Positions 1 through 7,715 of a stretch of 21,255 nucleotides of DNA are shown piece by piece. The notes below the pieces were generated by a model that ran no database searches, had not been told where the DNA came from, and saw only the letters and a list, made by a program, of their open reading frames with translations. The stretch is from the NCBI GenBank assembly GCA_027325115.1, contig DAHWFG010000185.1:1-21255 (forward strand). The letters run 5' to 3'. Positions within the stretch are counted from its first letter, which is position 1. Every line of letters begins with the position of its first letter. Source of the DNA: JAKBCQ01 sp021807585. GTDB taxonomy: Bacteria; Planctomycetota; Planctomycetia; Isosphaerales; Isosphaeraceae. Both the position numbers and the translations under genes were made by a program.

Positions 1-82
1 TCATTATATTGGTACAGAAAAATTCAATGTGTATCACCGCGAGACGTGAAGATAATTACAATTAAATATAACATATAGTTTA

Positions 83-1192
83 TTAATACAACCTTCCGCG
101 GAAAAGCCAAGCCGCGACGATCAGCGTGATCGCGCCGATCAACGCCATCGGCCAAAATTGATCGGCGAGGACGTTGAACGAGGCGCCTTCGAGAAAAACG
201 CCGCGTAAAATCACCAAAAAATAACGCATCGGATTGATCACCGTCGCCTTTTGCATCCAGGGGGGCATGTTGACGATCGGGGTCGCGAAACCCGAGAGGA
301 GGATCGCGGGAACAAGGAAAATAAACGCGCCCAGCAAGCCCTGCTGTTGTGTGACCGCGAGCGAAGAGATCAAGAGCCCCACTCCGACCGCCGACACCAA
401 AAACAACACGAGCCCCGTGTAAAGCGTAAGCAAACTTCCCAAAAGCGGAATCCGGAAGCCGTACACCGCGACCAGAATGATCCCGCTCGATTCCATCAAT
501 CCGATCAAAAATCCTGGAATCGCCTTGCCGAGGAGGATTTCAATGGGACGAAACGGAGCAACAAGGATTTGATCAAATGTTCCTTGTTCGCGTTCTCGCG
601 CCACCGAAAGCGCCGTGACGAGCATCGTCACGACGAGCGTCAGCAGCCCGACGATTCCAGGGACGATGAACCAGCGACTTTGCAGGTTGGGATTGAACCA
701 GGCGCGGGTATCGAGCCGCGACGACGCTCCAGGATACGCGTGGCTCGCTCCCCACCGCGCATTGAACCGTTCGACGATTTCGCTCGCGTAACCGAGCGCG
801 ATTATCGCGGTGTTCGAATTTCTGCCGTCGACGATCGCCTGTACCGTCGCGGTGCGACGCGACGCCAGATCGCGACTGAACGTCGGCCCGATATGCAGAA
901 CGAGCAACACCTCCTTGGAATCGATCAGCCGCGCGATCATATCGTCGTTCAATACCGATTCGGTTTCATGAAAATGTCTGGAATTGCGAAACCCCGCGAG
1001 CATCTCGTGCGATTGCGCGCCCGGGTCTTCGTTGTAAACCGCGAACGGAATGTCGTCGAGGTCGTAACTCGCCGCGAATGAAAAGACCAACAATTGAACA
1101 AACGGCGGGAAAATGATCACGCTCCGGCTTCGCGGATCCTTGAGCAAGACCAAAAATTCCTTAATCGTCAACGCTAAAACGCGAAGCCACAT
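83..1192 (-). CDS. ybhR: ABC-2 type transporter permease (YbhR-like), last gene of the exporter operon
   Basis: Inner-membrane permease subunit of an ABC exporter. The 369-residue protein has the ABC-2 layout. There is one membrane segment near residues 25-42, a large extracytoplasmic domain to about residue 170, then about five membrane segments in the C-terminal half. The cytoplasmic coupling stretch AREREQGTFDQILVAP and the late NPMRYFLVILRG motif are typical of YbhR/YbhS permeases. I chose the ATG at 1192 because AGGA lies seven bases upstream of it. A GTG at 1198 is in frame but sits directly on that ribosome binding site. The preceding permease stops at 1202, only nine bases upstream, so the two are co-translated. 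It presumably forms a heterodimer with that permease, driven by the double ATPase. The substrate cannot be read from the sequence; E. coli YbhFSR is linked to drug and cation efflux. Confidence 0.9.
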   Translation of the reverse strand: MWLRVLALTIKEFLVLLKDPRSRSVIIFPPFVQLLVFSFAASYDLDDIPFAVYNEDPGAQSHEMLAGFRNSRHFHETESVLNDDMIARLIDSKEVLLVLHIGPTFSRDLASRRTATVQAIVDGRNSNTAIIALGYASEIVERFNARWGASHAYPGASSRLDTRAWFNPNLQSRWFIVPGIVGLLTLVVTMLVTALSVAREREQGTFDQILVAPFRPIEILLGKAIPGFLIGLMESSGIILVAVYGFRIPLLGSLLTLYTGLVLFLVSAVGVGLLISSLAVTQQQGLLGAFIFLVPAILLSGFATPIVNMPPWMQKATVINPMRYFLVILRGVFLEGASFNVLADQFWPMALIGAITLIVAAWLFRGRLY

Positions 1193-1201
1193 TTTCACTT
1201 C

Positions 1202-2362
1202 CTATTCCAGGCGTTTCCGCGATTTAAGCCGGCTGAGGCCGAGAAAGATCGTCGCCGTCGCGAACAAAGCGGCGCCGTTGGGAAGCAAGATCGATCGTAC
1301 GTCCCCCGCCAAAAACTCGGTCTGAAGGATCGCCACAAAGTAACGCGCCGGGATAAAATGCGTGATGAATTGAATAATCGCCGGCATGCCTCGAATATCA
1401 AAGATAAATCCCGATAAAATATACGCAGGCAAATAAGAAACGATGATCGCGGTTTGCCCCGCGACAAACTGATTTTTGGTGACGATCGAGATCAACAGCC
1501 CCATGCCGAGCGCCGTCAGAAGGAAAAGCGTCGAAACGACGAAAAGCGCGAGGATCGAGCCGCGGAACGGCACGTGGAACAGCCAAACCGCGGTCCCGAC
1601 CGAGAGCGCCATCCCTCCAGTCCCCAAGAGAAAATAAGGGATCAGCTTGCCGAGAAGGATTTCGCCCACTTTGACGGGTGTCGCGAGCAGCGCCTCCATC
1701 GTCCCTCGTTCCCATTCGCGCGCCATCACCATCGCCGTCAGAAGAGCTCCGATCAACGTCATGATGATCGCGATCAATCCCGGAACCAGAAAATCGCGGC
1801 TTTCGAGTTCGCTGTTGAACCAAATGCGATCCGACATCACGACCGGAACCGAGAGTTTCCCCCCTTCGTCACGCGCCTTCGACGCCCGCCACTTCAGCCA
1901 AACGCCTTCGAGATAGCCCGTTGAAAGCCGCGCCGTGTTGGCGTAGACTCCGTTGACCACGATTTGTATCGGAGCGACGCCGAACCGTCTTCGTCTGCCG
2001 AAATCGGACCGGAGCCGTACGATCGCCGACACGCGTCGTTCACGCATCGCTCGATCCGCCGCGATCATATCGGGAACCACGATCGGATCGAAATATATCG
2101 ACCGATAAAGCGCCGCGGTAAACGATGCCGTGTCGGCCGAGGGTTCGTCGACGATCACCGCGATCGGTATATGTTCGGCGTCGAGCGATACGCCGTAGCC
2201 GAAGATGAACAGCAACACGACGGGGAGCGCGAACGCGATCGCCAGGCTGCTGGGATCGCGGACGATCTGCTTGAATTCCTTGCGAATCAGCCCGCGCAGC
2301 CGCATCCCGCCGGCGAACCGCGCCGCGGAGAAGCCGTCGCGATCGCTCGGTCGATCGCTCAC
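1202..2362 (-). CDS. ybhS: ABC-2 type transporter permease (YbhS-like)
   Basis: Second inner-membrane permease of the exporter, 386 residues. A short cytoplasmic N-terminus (LIRKEFKQIVRDP) leads into a first membrane segment, followed by an extracytoplasmic domain of about 130 residues and about five C-terminal membrane segments. MAREWERGTMEALLATPV is the ABC-2 coupling helix, and FIPARYFVAILQTEFLAG is the conserved motif before the last segment. The start is GTG at 2362, whose GTGA overlaps the TGA stop of the ATPase gene. A GGAGG six bases upstream supports this start. The protein is clearly related to, but not a copy of, its downstream neighbour, which suggests an asymmetric permease pair. 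Gene order adaptor-ATPase-permease-permease matches E. coli ybhGFSR, which is why I use that name. Confidence 0.91.
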   Translation of the reverse strand: MSDRPSDRDGFSAARFAGGMRLRGLIRKEFKQIVRDPSSLAIAFALPVVLLFIFGYGVSLDAEHIPIAVIVDEPSADTASFTAALYRSIYFDPIVVPDMIAADRAMRERRVSAIVRLRSDFGRRRRFGVAPIQIVVNGVYANTARLSTGYLEGVWLKWRASKARDEGGKLSVPVVMSDRIWFNSELESRDFLVPGLIAIIMTLIGALLTAMVMAREWERGTMEALLATPVKVGEILLGKLIPYFLLGTGGMALSVGTAVWLFHVPFRGSILALFVVSTLFLLTALGMGLLISIVTKNQFVAGQTAIIVSYLPAYILSGFIFDIRGMPAIIQFITHFIPARYFVAILQTEFLAGDVRSILLPNGAALFATATIFLGLSRLKSRKRLE

Positions 2363-4176
2363 GACGAGCCTCCATTTGTCGGCGATTGTTCAATCAAGTT
2401 AATAAACGCTTCTTCCATTGTTAAGGCGGGCCGCTCGGCCGATCCGCCGAGGCGACGGATCTCGGCGGGGGCGCCGAGCGCCAGGATCGATCCCGCCGCC
2501 ATCACCGCCAGCCGGTCGCAATATTCGGCCTCTTCCATGAAATGCGTCGTCACGAGCACGGTGACGTTCCGCTCGGCCAATTCGTTGATCCTGCGCCAAA
2601 ACTCGCGCCGCGCCGCGGGGTCGACCCCCGAAGTCGGTTCGTCGAGGAATAAGATGCTCGGCTCGTGCAAGAGTGAACAGCCGAGCGCCAGCCGTTGTTT
2701 AAAACCGAGAGGCAGTGTCGCGCTCATTGTATCCACATAATTCAGTAATTCAAATTCTTGGAGCGCCCACGCGATCCGCGCGGCGCGGCGGCGTCCCCAA
2801 AGGCCGTATGCTCCGCCGAAGAAGTTGAGGTTTTGTTTGACGGTTAAATTGCCGTAAAGCGAAAATCGTTGCGACATATAACCCAATCGAGCCCGCGCCG
2901 CGGCCGCTGCGCGGCGGGCGTCGATCCCCGCGACTTTGAGCGACCCCGAACTCGCCGGCAAAAGCCCGCAAAGCATCCGAAACGTCGTCGATTTGCCCGC
3001 TCCGTTCGCCCCCAAAAGGCCGAACACCTCGCCGCGCCGCACGTCGAACGTCACCCCTTTCACCGCGTAAAAATCGCCGAATCGGCGCTCCGCGTCGCGC
3101 ACCTCGATCACCGCGTCGGGCGCCGACCTAGACGCATTTGTCGGAGAAGGCCGCGGCGTCGCCCGAGGTATCTTGGATGTATTAATATGATTTTGATTAG
3201 ACATCATTTGCATAAAAGCATCTTCAAAACGAGGTTCGACGCGTTCGACCGGCGCCCCCGCGAATTCATCGAGCCCCCGCTCGGGATCCGCCGAATGCTT
3301 CTCGTCCATCACGATTCGGATCAAATCGCCTTGAATCACCGCGTCGATCACCCCTTCAATGCGTGCGGCTCGAGCCTGAATCGACCTCGGTTTCGCCCCC
3401 AAAGTCGCGATCGACCACGTCCGTCCCCGCATCGTTTCGCTGAACACGCGCGGCGACGCCTGGCCGAGCGATTCTCCCTCGTGGAGGATCACAACCTCCT
3501 GACAATGCTCGGCCTCGTCGAGATAAAGCGTGCTCACAAAAACACTCACCTCCTCGTCGCGCACCAGCCGCTTGATGATCGCCCAAAGCTCGCGCCTTGA
3601 GACGGGATCGACCCCGACGGTCGGCTCGTCGAGCAATAGCAACTCGGGTGATCGCATCAAAGCGCAAGCGAGCCAGAGTTTTTGTTTCATCCCTCCCGAA
3701 AGTCGTCCCGCCCGACGGCGACCGAACGGAGCGAGCCCCGTCATCTGCGTGAGCTCGGCGTACCGCGCGGGACGCGCCTTCCGCGGTACGAGCTGGAGAT
3801 CGGCGTATAAATCAAGATTCTCATTAACACTTAAATCTTCATACAAACCGAATCGTTGGGGCATATAACCGACGATTTGTTGGACCTCGGACGATGCGCT
3901 CGAAGAATCGCGTCCCGCGACGACGATCGATCCCTCGTCGGGTACGAGTAATCCCGCGATCATGCGCATGAGAGTCGTCTTGCCGGCGCCGTCGGGTCCG
4001 ATCAATCCCGTGATTTCGCCGCGCCTGGCGTGCAGATCGACGCCGCGCAGCGCCGTCACGGCGCGCTTGCCCGCCTTGAACGTCTTCCGCACGCCGCGCG
4101 CCTCAAGAAGATATTTGACGGAATCCGCGTTGTTGATCGATTGCGAACGATCCCGCAATGCATCGGCGTTCGTCAT
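2359..4176 (-). CDS. ybhF: Fused double ATP-binding subunit of ABC exporter (YbhF-like)
   Basis: Cytoplasmic ATPase with two nucleotide-binding domains in one 605-residue chain. Domain 1 (about 22-325) has Walker A GPDGAGKT at 60-67, signature LSGGM at 159-163 and Walker B LLLLDEP at 179-185. Domain 2 (about 355-597) has Walker A GANGAGKS at 389-396, Walker B ILFLDEP at 508-514 and switch histidine H545. The domain 2 signature is the degenerate LPLGF (488-492), and the switch histidine of domain 1 is replaced by L217 (STLYLDEAE). This lopsided pattern is what I know of YbhF proteins. It implies one standard ATP site (domain 2 Walker A with domain 1 LSGGM) and one degenerate site. A Ser/Pro/Asn-rich linker (about 326-354) joins the halves. 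The ATG at 4176 overlaps the adaptor stop by ATGA. No clear ribosome binding site precedes it, so translation is probably coupled. Confidence 0.94.
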   Translation of the reverse strand: MTNADALRDRSQSINNADSVKYLLEARGVRKTFKAGKRAVTALRGVDLHARRGEITGLIGPDGAGKTTLMRMIAGLLVPDEGSIVVAGRDSSSASSEVQQIVGYMPQRFGLYEDLSVNENLDLYADLQLVPRKARPARYAELTQMTGLAPFGRRRAGRLSGGMKQKLWLACALMRSPELLLLDEPTVGVDPVSRRELWAIIKRLVRDEEVSVFVSTLYLDEAEHCQEVVILHEGESLGQASPRVFSETMRGRTWSIATLGAKPRSIQARAARIEGVIDAVIQGDLIRIVMDEKHSADPERGLDEFAGAPVERVEPRFEDAFMQMMSNQNHINTSKIPRATPRPSPTNASRSAPDAVIEVRDAERRFGDFYAVKGVTFDVRRGEVFGLLGANGAGKSTTFRMLCGLLPASSGSLKVAGIDARRAAAAARARLGYMSQRFSLYGNLTVKQNLNFFGGAYGLWGRRRAARIAWALQEFELLNYVDTMSATLPLGFKQRLALGCSLLHEPSILFLDEPTSGVDPAARREFWRRINELAERNVTVLVTTHFMEEAEYCDRLAVMAAGSILALGAPAEIRRLGGSAERPALTMEEAFINLIEQSPTNGGSS

Positions 4177-5375
4177 GGCCGGCTCGATTGTTCGCGTTCG
4201 GGGCCTTCCACGGAGGGGAGCGACGCGGCGCGATTGTCCGCCCCGGGTTGTTTCGGTTTGGGATGTTCCTCGGTCGTCCGTTTCGCTTCAGGAGGCTCCG
4301 GGGACGGGTGATCGTCGCCGGGACCTGCCGCGGCGGGGCGCGGCTGAGTGAGCGGAATTCGCACCGTCGCGGGCATCCCCAGTCGAAGCTCGTCGGCAGA
4401 GTTATTCACATACACGCGAACTTGATACACAAGCCTTGTACGCAATTGCGGTACTTCCACCGATTTTGGAGTGAATTCGGCCGTCGGCGAGATGAAGCCG
4501 ATCCACCCCTTGTATCGCTTGCCTGGATAACTGTCGGTTTCGATCTCGGCTTTCATTCCCAACGAGATCTTGCCGAGATCGGGCTCCGGAACATAAGCGC
4601 GCACCCAAACCGGGTCGGTGAGCGCGATCGTCAAGACGGGACGCTGCGGCGAAGCCATGTCGCCGGGCTCGAGCAATCGCTCTTGAATCACCCCCGTCGA
4701 AGACGAATACAGCGACGCATCGGCCAATTCGATGCGCGTAAACGCCAGTTGCGCTTCGAGCGCTTCGAGCGAGGCGCGCGCCTCGTCGATATCTTCCCGC
4801 CGCGGTCCCGCGATCGCGAGATCGAGCAGCGCCTGCGCCGCGGCCAATTTCGCCTCTCCGGTCGCGAATGCGGCGCGGGCGTCGTCGGCGTCTTGCTCCG
4901 ACGCGGCCCTGCTCGCCGCGAGTTTATCGCGCCGCGCCGAGGTCGTCCGCGCGTAATCGAGTTCGGCTTTCGCCAAATCGACGTCGGCGCGCGCCTTGCG
5001 AATATCCTCGGGGCGCGTTCCGTTGACAAGCCGCAAAAGAATCTGTTTTTGCGACGCGACCTGCGCCTCGGCGCGCGCCGCCGCGGCCTTGAGCCGTCTG
5101 GTATCGAGCTCGGCGAGCAACATCCCCGGCGAGACGCGATCCCCCTCTTTCACCAGAACGCTCTTGATCCGATCGCTCTCGTTGAACGAGAGCTGAACGT
5201 CTCGGATATCCACGTTTCCAAATAAAACGAGAATATCATGATTTATCTGAGTCTGTGGCGATTGTTTCGAGACGTACACCCCCGCCGCGGCGACGACCGC
5301 CGCGACGGCGAGCAACCGCCACGCGAAACGCGATTTCCGTGGTTTCGGCGTTTGATCGACCGCGGATTGAGACAT
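4173..5375 (-). CDS. HlyD-family periplasmic adaptor (membrane fusion) protein, YbhG-like
   Basis: Membrane-anchored adaptor that would link the inner-membrane ABC permeases to the cell envelope. The 400-residue protein has one N-terminal anchor (about 17-36). A barrel-sandwich segment follows (about 50-100, with the hallmark VKEGDRVSPGMLLAELDT). Next come a long Ala/Arg/Glu-rich helical hairpin (about 95-205) and a second barrel half around STGVIQERLLEPGD. The beta-barrel region contains EFTPKSVEVPQLRTRLVYQV, a YbhG-type motif. A 53-residue Pro/Glu/Lys-rich tail ends the protein. I chose the ATG at 5375, which has GGAGA about ten bases upstream and puts the anchor close to the N-terminus. 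An upstream in-frame TTG at 5438 would add 21 residues of poor character. It is the first gene of the operon, and its stop overlaps the ATPase start by four bases. Confidence 0.9.
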   Translation of the reverse strand: MSQSAVDQTPKPRKSRFAWRLLAVAAVVAAAGVYVSKQSPQTQINHDILVLFGNVDIRDVQLSFNESDRIKSVLVKEGDRVSPGMLLAELDTRRLKAAAARAEAQVASQKQILLRLVNGTRPEDIRKARADVDLAKAELDYARTTSARRDKLAASRAASEQDADDARAAFATGEAKLAAAQALLDLAIAGPRREDIDEARASLEALEAQLAFTRIELADASLYSSSTGVIQERLLEPGDMASPQRPVLTIALTDPVWVRAYVPEPDLGKISLGMKAEIETDSYPGKRYKGWIGFISPTAEFTPKSVEVPQLRTRLVYQVRVYVNNSADELRLGMPATVRIPLTQPRPAAAGPGDDHPSPEPPEAKRTTEEHPKPKQPGADNRAASLPSVEGPEREQSSRP

Positions 5376-5599
5376 CGTCAGAGGGTCTCCAACCTGGAGC
5401 GCGACGGCCGGGTCGGTTCCCTTCGACCCTGGAACCAATGATGCGAGACGATCGTCAACGTCATGACGACCGCACGCTCACGGTACACGATTCCAGGCCG
5501 CGGGTCCACGCCGGCGGGGCGGTCGTGCGTTAATTAAGGGATCATCGCACTCGCGGCGTCTTCAATGTCGACCCGATCAACCAAAATATCAATAAGTTA
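5376..5599. other. Gene-free spacer upstream of the ABC exporter operon
   Basis: About 224 bases lie between the glycosyltransferase stop and the adaptor start, the largest gap before the exporter operon and therefore the likely site of its promoter. The right end (about 5530-5599) is AT-rich. I found no minus-strand hexamer pair with good spacing and no hairpin with a T-run, so neither a promoter nor a terminator is called. Confidence 0.4.
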
Positions 5600-6715
5600 T
5601 TATCTCGTTTTAATTTTGCTATCATAGATCTCTTGATATAGTTGCGCAAATTGATCGATCATCGCCGACGCCGCGAAACCGACGAGGGCGCGTTCGCGTC
5701 CGGCGCGTCCCATCGCCGCGGCGCGTTCGGGGTCGAGGATGATCGCGCGGAGCGCGCGGGTGATCTCGGCGGGCTTGCGCGGCGGAACGAGCAGCCCCGT
5801 TTCGCCGTCGACGACGACTTCGGTCGTTCCCGGCGCCGAGGTCGCGACGACGGGCTTGCCGCACATCATCGCCTCGAGCACCACGTTCGGCAATCCTTCA
5901 TATAAACTGGGCAATACAAGAACATCGGCCGCGGTCAAGAGCCGGGGGACGTCGTCGCGATGACCGAGAAAACGGACTTTTTCCTCAAGCTTGTGCATCC
6001 GGGCGAGCTCTTCAAGCTCGCCTCGCAGCGGCCCTGAGCCCACGATCAACGTGCGCACTTGGGGCATGACGTGTTGAAGTAAATCGAGCGCGAAGAGGAG
6101 ATCGTCGAGCCCTTTCTGTTTGGCGAGCCTTCCCGCGTAAATAACGAGGGGCTGATCGATCGCGACGCCGAATTCGTTGCGAACCGCGGCGCGATCGATC
6201 GAGGGAGGGTCGAACGGCTCGACGCCCGATCGGATCATCGCGAGCTTCTCTCGCGGTATCCCCTGATTTTGATAAAAATCGACGACGGCTTGCGAATTGC
6301 CGACGATCCGATCGGTGATCCGCGCCAGCTTGCGATCGATCGCGAAATGCCCCCTCCCCTTCCAAAGATCAACCGCCATCTCGCTCGTCACGACGACCGG
6401 AACCCGAGCGCTCAGCGCCGCGACTCGACCGTAAGAATTCGCCGCGAAAATCCACGTATGAACAACATCAAATTTTTTATCGCGAAGAAATCGAACGAGC
6501 CGGCCGAGACAAAACGGATCGATCTTAAGTCGTTTGGCGATCAGCGAGACGGGAATTCCGTCGGCCTCGAGTTCGTCGGCAAGCGGACCGAGCCTCGTCA
6601 GCGCCGCGACCTCGACGCGAAACCGGTTCCGCGGCAACCCCCGCGCCAGCGCCGCGGCCTGCTTTTCGGCGCCCGATCGATCGAGCGTCGGGATCAATTG
6701 CAACACCTTAAGCAC
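5600..6715 (-). CDS. Glycosyltransferase family 4 (GT-B fold)
   Basis: Cytoplasmic GT4 enzyme that transfers a sugar from a nucleotide-sugar donor, probably to a surface polysaccharide or glycolipid acceptor. The 371-residue protein begins LKVLQLIPTLDRSGAEKQ, the acceptor-side Rossmann start of this family. The donor domain has AGRLAKQKG (about 194-202), a VGSGPLRGEL loop, and the retaining-transferase EX7E motif with E273 and E281 inside SLYEGLPNVVLEAM, then GKPVVATSAPGTTEVV. The GTG start at 6715 is preferred over an in-frame TTG at 6763. AGGG lies eight bases before the GTG, and a good promoter (6735-6763) covers the TTG, which would therefore not be in the message. Acceptor and donor are unknown. 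The nearby asparagine-synthase-like gene is a frequent companion in exopolysaccharide loci. Confidence 0.9.
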   Translation of the reverse strand: MLKVLQLIPTLDRSGAEKQAAALARGLPRNRFRVEVAALTRLGPLADELEADGIPVSLIAKRLKIDPFCLGRLVRFLRDKKFDVVHTWIFAANSYGRVAALSARVPVVVTSEMAVDLWKGRGHFAIDRKLARITDRIVGNSQAVVDFYQNQGIPREKLAMIRSGVEPFDPPSIDRAAVRNEFGVAIDQPLVIYAGRLAKQKGLDDLLFALDLLQHVMPQVRTLIVGSGPLRGELEELARMHKLEEKVRFLGHRDDVPRLLTAADVLVLPSLYEGLPNVVLEAMMCGKPVVATSAPGTTEVVVDGETGLLVPPRKPAEITRALRAIILDPERAAAMGRAGRERALVGFAASAMIDQFAQLYQEIYDSKIKTR

Positions 6716-6734
6716 GCCGATAACCCTGGTAATC

Positions 6735-6763
6735 AGTATACAATATGGTATTGAAAACAACAA
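6735..6763 (-). promoter_or_regulatory. Putative sigma-70-type promoter of the GT4 glycosyltransferase gene
   Basis: On the minus strand TTGTTG (6763-6758) is followed after exactly 17 bases by TATACT (6740-6735), five of six matches to the -10 consensus, in an AT-rich stretch. Transcription would start near 6728 and give a leader of only about 13 bases before the GTG at 6715. Confidence 0.4.
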
Positions 6764-6852
6764 TATTTTGTGTGTTTATCTTGTCACATATCATTTCTTG
6801 TTCTGGATGGAATGAACGTGAGAATCGGGGTTGTTTGTAAGGCGATCGGCGT

Positions 6853-6886
6853 CCTCGACGCGATTCTCATCGAATCGACGTCGAGG
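6853..6886 (-). terminator. Two-part hairpin downstream of the superoxide dismutase gene
   Basis: CCTCGACG (6853-6860) pairs with CGTCGAGG (6879-6886). Inside it GATTC (6862-6866) pairs with GAATC (6872-6876) around a five-base loop. It lies 32 bases past the sodC stop, so it may help end that transcript. No T-run follows on the minus strand. The plus strand is T-rich after the stem, so the terminator reading is uncertain. Confidence 0.35.
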
Positions 6887-6917
6887 CGTCTTGTTTGCGT
6901 TTTGTCGTCGATCCGCG

Positions 6918-7478
6918 TCATTTTCCTTTGGCGACGCCGATCACGGCGCACGCGACGCGGCCGCCGGCGTCGCCGGTGGGCTGGGTTTTGAGATCGTCGG
7001 CTTTATCGTGAACGATCAGGCCGCGGCCGATGATCGAATGATGTCCATGAAAGGCCATTTGAGAATCGGTGAAACTGATCGTCGCCACCCCTTCGGCGTT
7101 CGCCTCGATGTTGCCGAGATCGCCGACGTGACGCATCTTGGTTTCGGGACCCGCGTGCTTCATTTTACCGGGGTTGAAGTGACCTCCCGCGCTCTTGGCT
7201 TCGGGATCGCTGCAATCGCCGAATTCGTGCACGTGGAATCCGTGCTTTCCGGGTTTAAGCCCCGAGATCTTCCCTTCGACCTTCACCCCTTCGGCGACCT
7301 TGGTGAAGTGGATGACGCCGTGAACCTCGCTCCCCTTGGTGTGATGGAGCACGGCGATCGCGTGGGTGACCTCGTCCCCCTCCATATGATCCTGCGCGGC
7401 CCGCGCCAGGAACAAAGCCGAACCCAAGGTTAAGAACATCGTGGCCGCCAGCGGAGCGGCGATTCGGGTGATGCGCAT
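6918..7478 (-). CDS. sodC: Exported Cu/Zn superoxide dismutase
   Basis: Converts superoxide to oxygen and hydrogen peroxide outside the cytoplasm. The 186-residue precursor has a signal peptide (about 1-28: basic start, hydrophobic core, ARAAQ cleavage region). All metal-site residues of the family are visible: H82 and H84 (FHVHEFGD), bridging H100 (GGHFNP), H108, H117 and D120 (RHVGDLGN), and H157 (IVHDKADDL). The structural disulfide would be C89 (GDCSD) to C177 (RVACAVIG). GDAGGRVACAVIG is the C-terminal family signature. The ATG at 7478 has AAGGAG eleven bases upstream. The gene stands alone between asnB and the glycosyltransferase with gaps of about 200 bases on each side, so it probably has its own promoter. 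Confidence 0.96.
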   Translation of the reverse strand: MRITRIAAPLAATMFLTLGSALFLARAAQDHMEGDEVTHAIAVLHHTKGSEVHGVIHFTKVAEGVKVEGKISGLKPGKHGFHVHEFGDCSDPEAKSAGGHFNPGKMKHAGPETKMRHVGDLGNIEANAEGVATISFTDSQMAFHGHHSIIGRGLIVHDKADDLKTQPTGDAGGRVACAVIGVAKGK

Positions 7479-7715
7479 TGTCGGCGTTTCTCCTTGTGGA
7501 TTGGATGTTTTGATCGCGGACGTTCCAAGGAATTCCCTCGAATCGACCCGCCGTTCAACTTAGCCGCGATCCGTCCCCGGCTCAAGGGATCGACGCGCCG
7601 ATCCGCCCCCCCCGATTCCCCGAACCCCGCCGGTTCAATCAAATCCTCACCCGCCCTTGCGACCAAAAAATCAACAATATAAATGGAGATAATTATAACA
7701 AAATGACTCATTCTG
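7479..7715. other. Spacer between asparagine synthase and superoxide dismutase genes
   Basis: About 237 bases with no gene. The asnB-proximal part (7665-7712) is strongly AT-rich, and on the minus strand it contains a perfect TATAAT (7697-7692) without a convincing -35 partner. It could be a sodC promoter with a leader of about 200 bases. The rest is GC-rich with a C8 run near 7607. No terminator-like hairpin with a T-tail was found after asnB. Confidence 0.35.

Noticed and set aside
1..82. Possible terminator or gene end in the first 82 bases
   Set aside because: AT-rich sequence downstream of the last permease with no clear hairpin; nothing else can be supported.
251..1081. 276-residue plus-strand open frame opposite the YbhR-like permease
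   Set aside because: Highly charged shadow of a membrane protein gene with no features of its own.
7600..7650. Possible tRNA T-arm-like stretch (GGTTCAATC) before sodC
   Set aside because: No matching acceptor, D or anticodon arms could be drawn around it.
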